Source: Flavobacteriaceae bacterium
GTDB taxonomy: Bacteria; Bacteroidota; Bacteroidia; Flavobacteriales; Flavobacteriaceae
DNA: 33,953 nt
Assembly (NCBI GenBank): GCA_002862805.1
Contig: PKEA01000056.1
Span: forward strand, 1-33,953
Reading direction: 5' to 3'
Positions 31,177-33,953 of this stretch are shown piece by piece (the first letter of the stretch is position 1; each line of letters begins with the position of its first letter). Under the pieces are notes generated by a model. It was not told where the DNA came from, did no database searches, and worked only from the letters and a program-made list of their open reading frames with translations. The position numbers were made by a program, and so were the translations under genes.

Positions 31177-32157
31177 ATGAGCTTCTTTAAAAAAATATTT
31201 TCTTCAGATAAAAAAGACCCTAATCTAAGCGAGCAAGAGAAAAAAACTCTTGATAAAGGATTAGAGAAATCTAAAACAACATTTTTTTCTAAACTGTCTA
31301 AAGCAGTTGCTGGAAAAACAAAAGTTGATGATGATGTATTAGACAACCTTGAGGAAATATTAGTTTCTTCAGATGTTGGTGTTACTACTACACTAAAAAT
31401 TATTGAAAGAATTGAAAAACGAGTTGCTGTAGATAAGTATTTAGGAACTAGTGAGCTCAATCAAATTTTAAGAGAGGAAATAGCTGGTCTTTTGTCTGAA
31501 AATAATACAGATGCCGCCGTTGATTATTCAATAGTTAAGGATGTTAAACCTTATGTAATAATGGTCGTTGGTGTAAATGGTGTTGGTAAAACTACTACTA
31601 TTGGTAAACTGGCAAGTCAATTTAAAAAGGCAGGATATAGTGTTGTATTAGGTGCTGCAGATACTTTTAGAGCTGCTGCGATTGATCAACTGCAAATTTG
31701 GGCAGATAGAGTAGGTGTGCCAATTGTAAGACAACAAATGGGAAGTGACCCTGCTTCTGTTGCTTTTGATACTTTACAATCTGCTGTTTCTCAAAATGCC
31801 GATATTGTAATTATTGATACAGCTGGTCGTTTGCACAATAAAGTTAATTTAATGAATGAATTAACAAAGGTTAAACGTGTTATGCAAAAAGTTGTACCAA
31901 ATGCACCTCATGATGTAATGTTAGTTTTAGACGGTTCAACAGGTCAAAATGCATTTGAACAAGCAAAGCAATTTACTGCAGCTACAGAAGTAACAAGTTT
32001 AGCTGTTACAAAATTAGACGGTACTGCAAAAGGTGGTGTTGTTATAGGAATTTCTGATCAATTTAAAATACCCGTTAGATATATTGGAGTAGGTGAAGGA
32101 ATAAATGATCTTCAAGTATTTAATAAACATGAGTTTGTTGATTCTTTCTTTAAATAA
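31177..32157 (+). CDS. ftsY: Signal recognition particle receptor FtsY
   Basis: This 326-residue GTPase docks SRP-ribosome complexes at the membrane. The start chosen is ATG 31177 (MSFFKKIFSS); a TTG 51 bases upstream lies in the terminator/promoter. The N-terminus is a short basic amphipathic helix with no long acidic A-domain. The NG domain has Walker A GVNGVGKTT (132-140), 'GAADTFRAAAIDQL', 'IIDTAGR', 'VLDGSTGQNA' and the G4 motif TKLDGTAKGG. Length fits the minimal FtsY of Bacteroidetes. The next small gene starts 3 bases after the stop. Confidence 0.97.
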   Translation: MSFFKKIFSSDKKDPNLSEQEKKTLDKGLEKSKTTFFSKLSKAVAGKTKVDDDVLDNLEEILVSSDVGVTTTLKIIERIEKRVAVDKYLGTSELNQILREEIAGLLSENNTDAAVDYSIVKDVKPYVIMVVGVNGVGKTTTIGKLASQFKKAGYSVVLGAADTFRAAAIDQLQIWADRVGVPIVRQQMGSDPASVAFDTLQSAVSQNADIVIIDTAGRLHNKVNLMNELTKVKRVMQKVVPNAPHDVMLVLDGSTGQNAFEQAKQFTAATEVTSLAVTKLDGTAKGGVVIGISDQFKIPVRYIGVGEGINDLQVFNKHEFVDSFFK

Positions 32158-32160
32158 TTT

Positions 32161-32340
32161 ATGAAAATAATTTCTTTCTTTAGAAATGCTTCTCCACTAA
32201 AATTAGTTGGTTTAGCAGTAGTTTTAGCCTTACCAGCAACTTTTATAGAAGAATCTTTTCCAACAATTTTTATAATGCTTAGATTGTGTTCTTTTGCATT
32301 ATTAATGTACATAGTTGTTAAACTTCTCTTTAAGGGTTAA
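32161..32340 (+). CDS. 59-residue membrane protein of unknown function
   Basis: An ATG-to-TAA frame three bases after ftsY encodes a short basic start (MKIISFFRNASPLK) and two hydrophobic helices (about 14-27 and 35-56, the second reading 'TIFIMLRLCSFALLMYIVVKLLF'). Its length, start position and hydrophobicity look like a real gene co-transcribed with ftsY. Its last 11 bases overlap the end of the convergent beta-lactamase-like gene. No function is known to me. Confidence 0.68.
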   Translation: MKIISFFRNASPLKLVGLAVVLALPATFIEESFPTIFIMLRLCSFALLMYIVVKLLFKG

Positions 32341-33394
32341 TGACAGCATTTATTTTTTGCCATAGTACTTCGTCAAAATCTGATAATGCAGCAGTTTGGG
32401 TATCAGCGGCATTTCCCATTCGTATAATTACTAGTTTTTTACTTGGTACAACATATATTTTTTGATCGTCTAAACCTAATGCCATAAACATATCATTTGG
32501 CCCAGATGGAATAATACTTCCATTAAATTGAAATTGAGAACTTGGTAGGTGGTAACTTGTTTTTCCATTAAGCCACCATAAATAACCATAACTCAGATTA
32601 ATATTTTGTGAAGTAGTAGTTGAATTTGTAAAAAAATCTTGATTTACAATTTGTGTTCCATTCCAGTTTCCTTTATTTAAAGAAAGCAGTCCAAAACGTG
32701 CCATACTTCGTGTATTGCTCCAATATACATTTTCAGTTATAGTTTGTAGCCATAAACCTGTCATTCCAATAGGTGTTTTTAATTTTAAATTAAAATAGTT
32801 ATCCCAAGTTTGGCCTGTAGTTTGAGCAATTACATCTTGAAGTTTAAAAAACACGCTATGATAAGCCCATCTTGTACCCGCATCTGCAACATAAGTTAAA
32901 CTAGCCGGATCAACTGCATCGTTTGTGTCGTCTAGCCCAGAAGTCATGGTTAATAGATTTTTGCAGGTAATAAGATTTTCTTTAGCTAAAGTTGCGCTTG
33001 TCCATCCCGTTCCAATATAATCAGAAACTTTATTGTTTATATTTATAAATCCTTCTTCTTCGGCTATACCAGTAATTGTTGTTGTTAGCGTTTTTCCTGC
33101 ACTAGCCCAATACCAGGGAGTACTTGAAGTGTGTCCGTTAAAATAATTTTCCATAACAATCCTTCCATTGTATAGAACCATAAAACTTTTTGTGTTCTTT
33201 AATTCCAAATAATCTAGTAATGGTTGAACTTGACTTTCATTCCATCCAAGTTCTGTGATTGTTTTAGTTTCCCAAGTAGAACTATTATTGGGTGGAAAAT
33301 ACATTGCTTCAACTGAAGAATTTTCTTCTGGATTTGAACAACTATAAAATAACATTGCTAACGTAATCAGTTTTATGTATTTCCATTTTTTCAT
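32330..33394 (-). CDS. Serine hydrolase, class C beta-lactamase family, lipoprotein
   Basis: This 354-residue protein has a lipoprotein signal (LFYSC, Cys19). The penicillin-binding fold shows the nucleophile motif SAGK (S98-x-x-K101, in 'YWASAGKTL'). The second motif is Y178-H-S180 (normally Y-x-N) in 'WAYHSVFFKLQDV'. The rest of the domain includes 'GYLWWLNGK'. Such enzymes are mostly esterases or D-aminopeptidases rather than antibiotic-degrading. It converges on the small gene after ftsY (11-base overlap). Confidence 0.9.
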   Translation of the reverse strand: MKKWKYIKLITLAMLFYSCSNPEENSSVEAMYFPPNNSSTWETKTITELGWNESQVQPLLDYLELKNTKSFMVLYNGRIVMENYFNGHTSSTPWYWASAGKTLTTTITGIAEEEGFININNKVSDYIGTGWTSATLAKENLITCKNLLTMTSGLDDTNDAVDPASLTYVADAGTRWAYHSVFFKLQDVIAQTTGQTWDNYFNLKLKTPIGMTGLWLQTITENVYWSNTRSMARFGLLSLNKGNWNGTQIVNQDFFTNSTTTSQNINLSYGYLWWLNGKTSYHLPSSQFQFNGSIIPSGPNDMFMALGLDDQKIYVVPSKKLVIIRMGNAADTQTAALSDFDEVLWQKINAVINP

Positions 33395-33483
33395 CTTCTA
33401 CTTTTTTATTAGATATTAAAAATAAGAAATAGTTTAATTCTGTAATTAATATTGTAATTTTATTTTTTAAAAAAGAAAGTGTT

Positions 33484-33906
33484 ATGAAGCATATAAAAAT
33501 CATTTTAGGTTTGTTTTTTTTAACTTTGGTATCTTGTAAATCTGATGTTAAACCTGAGAATTTGGTTGAATTGAATGGGTTTTGGGAAATCATAAAAGTT
33601 GAAATGCCGGACGGTTCTTCAAAAGAATTTAAAGTTAATGAAACCATCGATTTTATTAAATTTGAAAAAATGAGTGGTTCAAGAAATAAAGTGATTCCTC
33701 AATTAGATGGTACTTTATTATCTAATAATCTTTCTGAAAAATTTAAGGTTGTCGATAAACAAGGTGTTTTTTGGTTCAATTATAAAACAGAGCATACATC
33801 ATGGGAAGAAGAATTAGTTAAATTAACTAAAGAAGAACTGGTTGTAAAAAACAGTAATGATTTGATTTATTTTTATAAAAAAAGAACCGATTTAAAAACT
33901 GAATAA
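33484..33906 (+). CDS. Small lipoprotein, lipocalin-like
   Basis: This 140-residue protein has a lipoprotein signal (TLVSC, Cys18). 'LVELNGFWEIIKVEMPDGS' at the start of the mature part and the alternating beta strands to the end ('KLTKEELVVKNSNDLIYFYKK') suggest a lipocalin-like fold as annotated in other Bacteroidetes proteins. Ligand unknown. It diverges from the serine hydrolase gene, and the next ATG begins one base after its stop. Confidence 0.72.
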   Translation: MKHIKIILGLFFLTLVSCKSDVKPENLVELNGFWEIIKVEMPDGSSKEFKVNETIDFIKFEKMSGSRNKVIPQLDGTLLSNNLSEKFKVVDKQGVFWFNYKTEHTSWEEELVKLTKEELVVKNSNDLIYFYKKRTDLKTE

Positions 33907-33907
33907 A

Positions 33908-33953
33908 ATGGCAAAGCGATTTAATGAGGAGCAATCTATTCAAGATGTTTTAA
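33908..33953 (+). CDS. Start of a probable DUF721 / DciA-like gene (3' truncated)
   Basis: Only 15 codons are visible (MAKRFNEEQSIQDVL...). The 'MAKR.N...SI.dVL' opening resembles Bacteroidetes DUF721 (DciA-related) proteins, which usually follow in this setting as I recall. The rest lies outside the window, so this is tentative. Confidence 0.5.
   Translation, partial: MAKRFNEEQSIQDVL

Overview
The window looks like chromosomal DNA from a flavobacterium, probably Flavobacterium or a close relative in the Flavobacteriaceae. The grounds are low GC, no usable Shine-Dalgarno sites, repeated Bacteroidetes-type promoter elements (-7 TAnnTTTG, sometimes with a -33 TTG), an enlarged SecA without a zinc tail, the rpmB-rpmG-DUF4295-ftsY cluster, and many 'LxSC' lipoproteins. 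No tRNA, rRNA, IS element, prophage or CRISPR array was seen. Most genes are housekeeping, with accessory islets of lipoproteins and small unknown proteins between them.

Layout. 1-1083 is the end of an ABC-F ATPase, followed by a strong terminator. 1135-4279 (minus) holds a haem-binding c-type protein and a three-gene ECF sigma / anti-sigma / exported-protein operon; the last two products carry SusC-plug-like motifs. 4385-7965 (plus) holds PPK2, a DUF421 membrane protein, a MATE exporter and two small unknowns. MeaB (7971-9056, minus) diverges from an AEC permease / GlcD-type oxidase pair (9158-11479). 11495-12958 is a three-gene minus operon of unknowns. SecA (13044-16403) and a DUF2795 protein follow. 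A 42-residue membrane peptide gene sits just upstream of a PduO-type cobalamin adenosyltransferase (16892-17607). Next to it is a short element resembling the flavobacterial Flavo-1 RNA.

17783-23161 (minus) encodes a LolD/MacB-type ATPase, a thiol lipoprotein overlapping a beta-propeller lipoprotein, a methyltransferase and a complete Uup-like ABC-F protein. This stretch contains several arrays of 7-bp tandem repeats, two of them read through in frame by the methyltransferase gene. A broken small gene lies at 20137-20333. 23234-25755 (plus) encodes a family 2 glycosyltransferase and a 2-oxoacid dehydrogenase E2. 25831-30404 is a tight six-gene plus operon: YARHG lipoprotein, DUF2306, DnaQ-type exonuclease, FAH hydrolase, Hpt protein and CinA. 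It is followed by rpmB-rpmG-DUF4295 and ftsY. The window ends with a 59-residue membrane protein, a convergent class C beta-lactamase-like lipoprotein, a small lipoprotein and the start of a probable DUF721/DciA-like gene.

Two themes stand out. First, four intergenic regions place an intrinsic terminator directly against the next TAnnTTTG promoter. Second, MeaB and the adenosyltransferase both serve adenosylcobalamin-dependent methylmalonyl-CoA mutase, although the mutase is not in the window. The best candidates for unusual biology are the sigma/anti-sigma operon with built-in plug motifs, the in-frame heptamer arrays, the Flavo-1-like RNA and the 42-residue peptide. No complete new defence or biosynthetic system was found.
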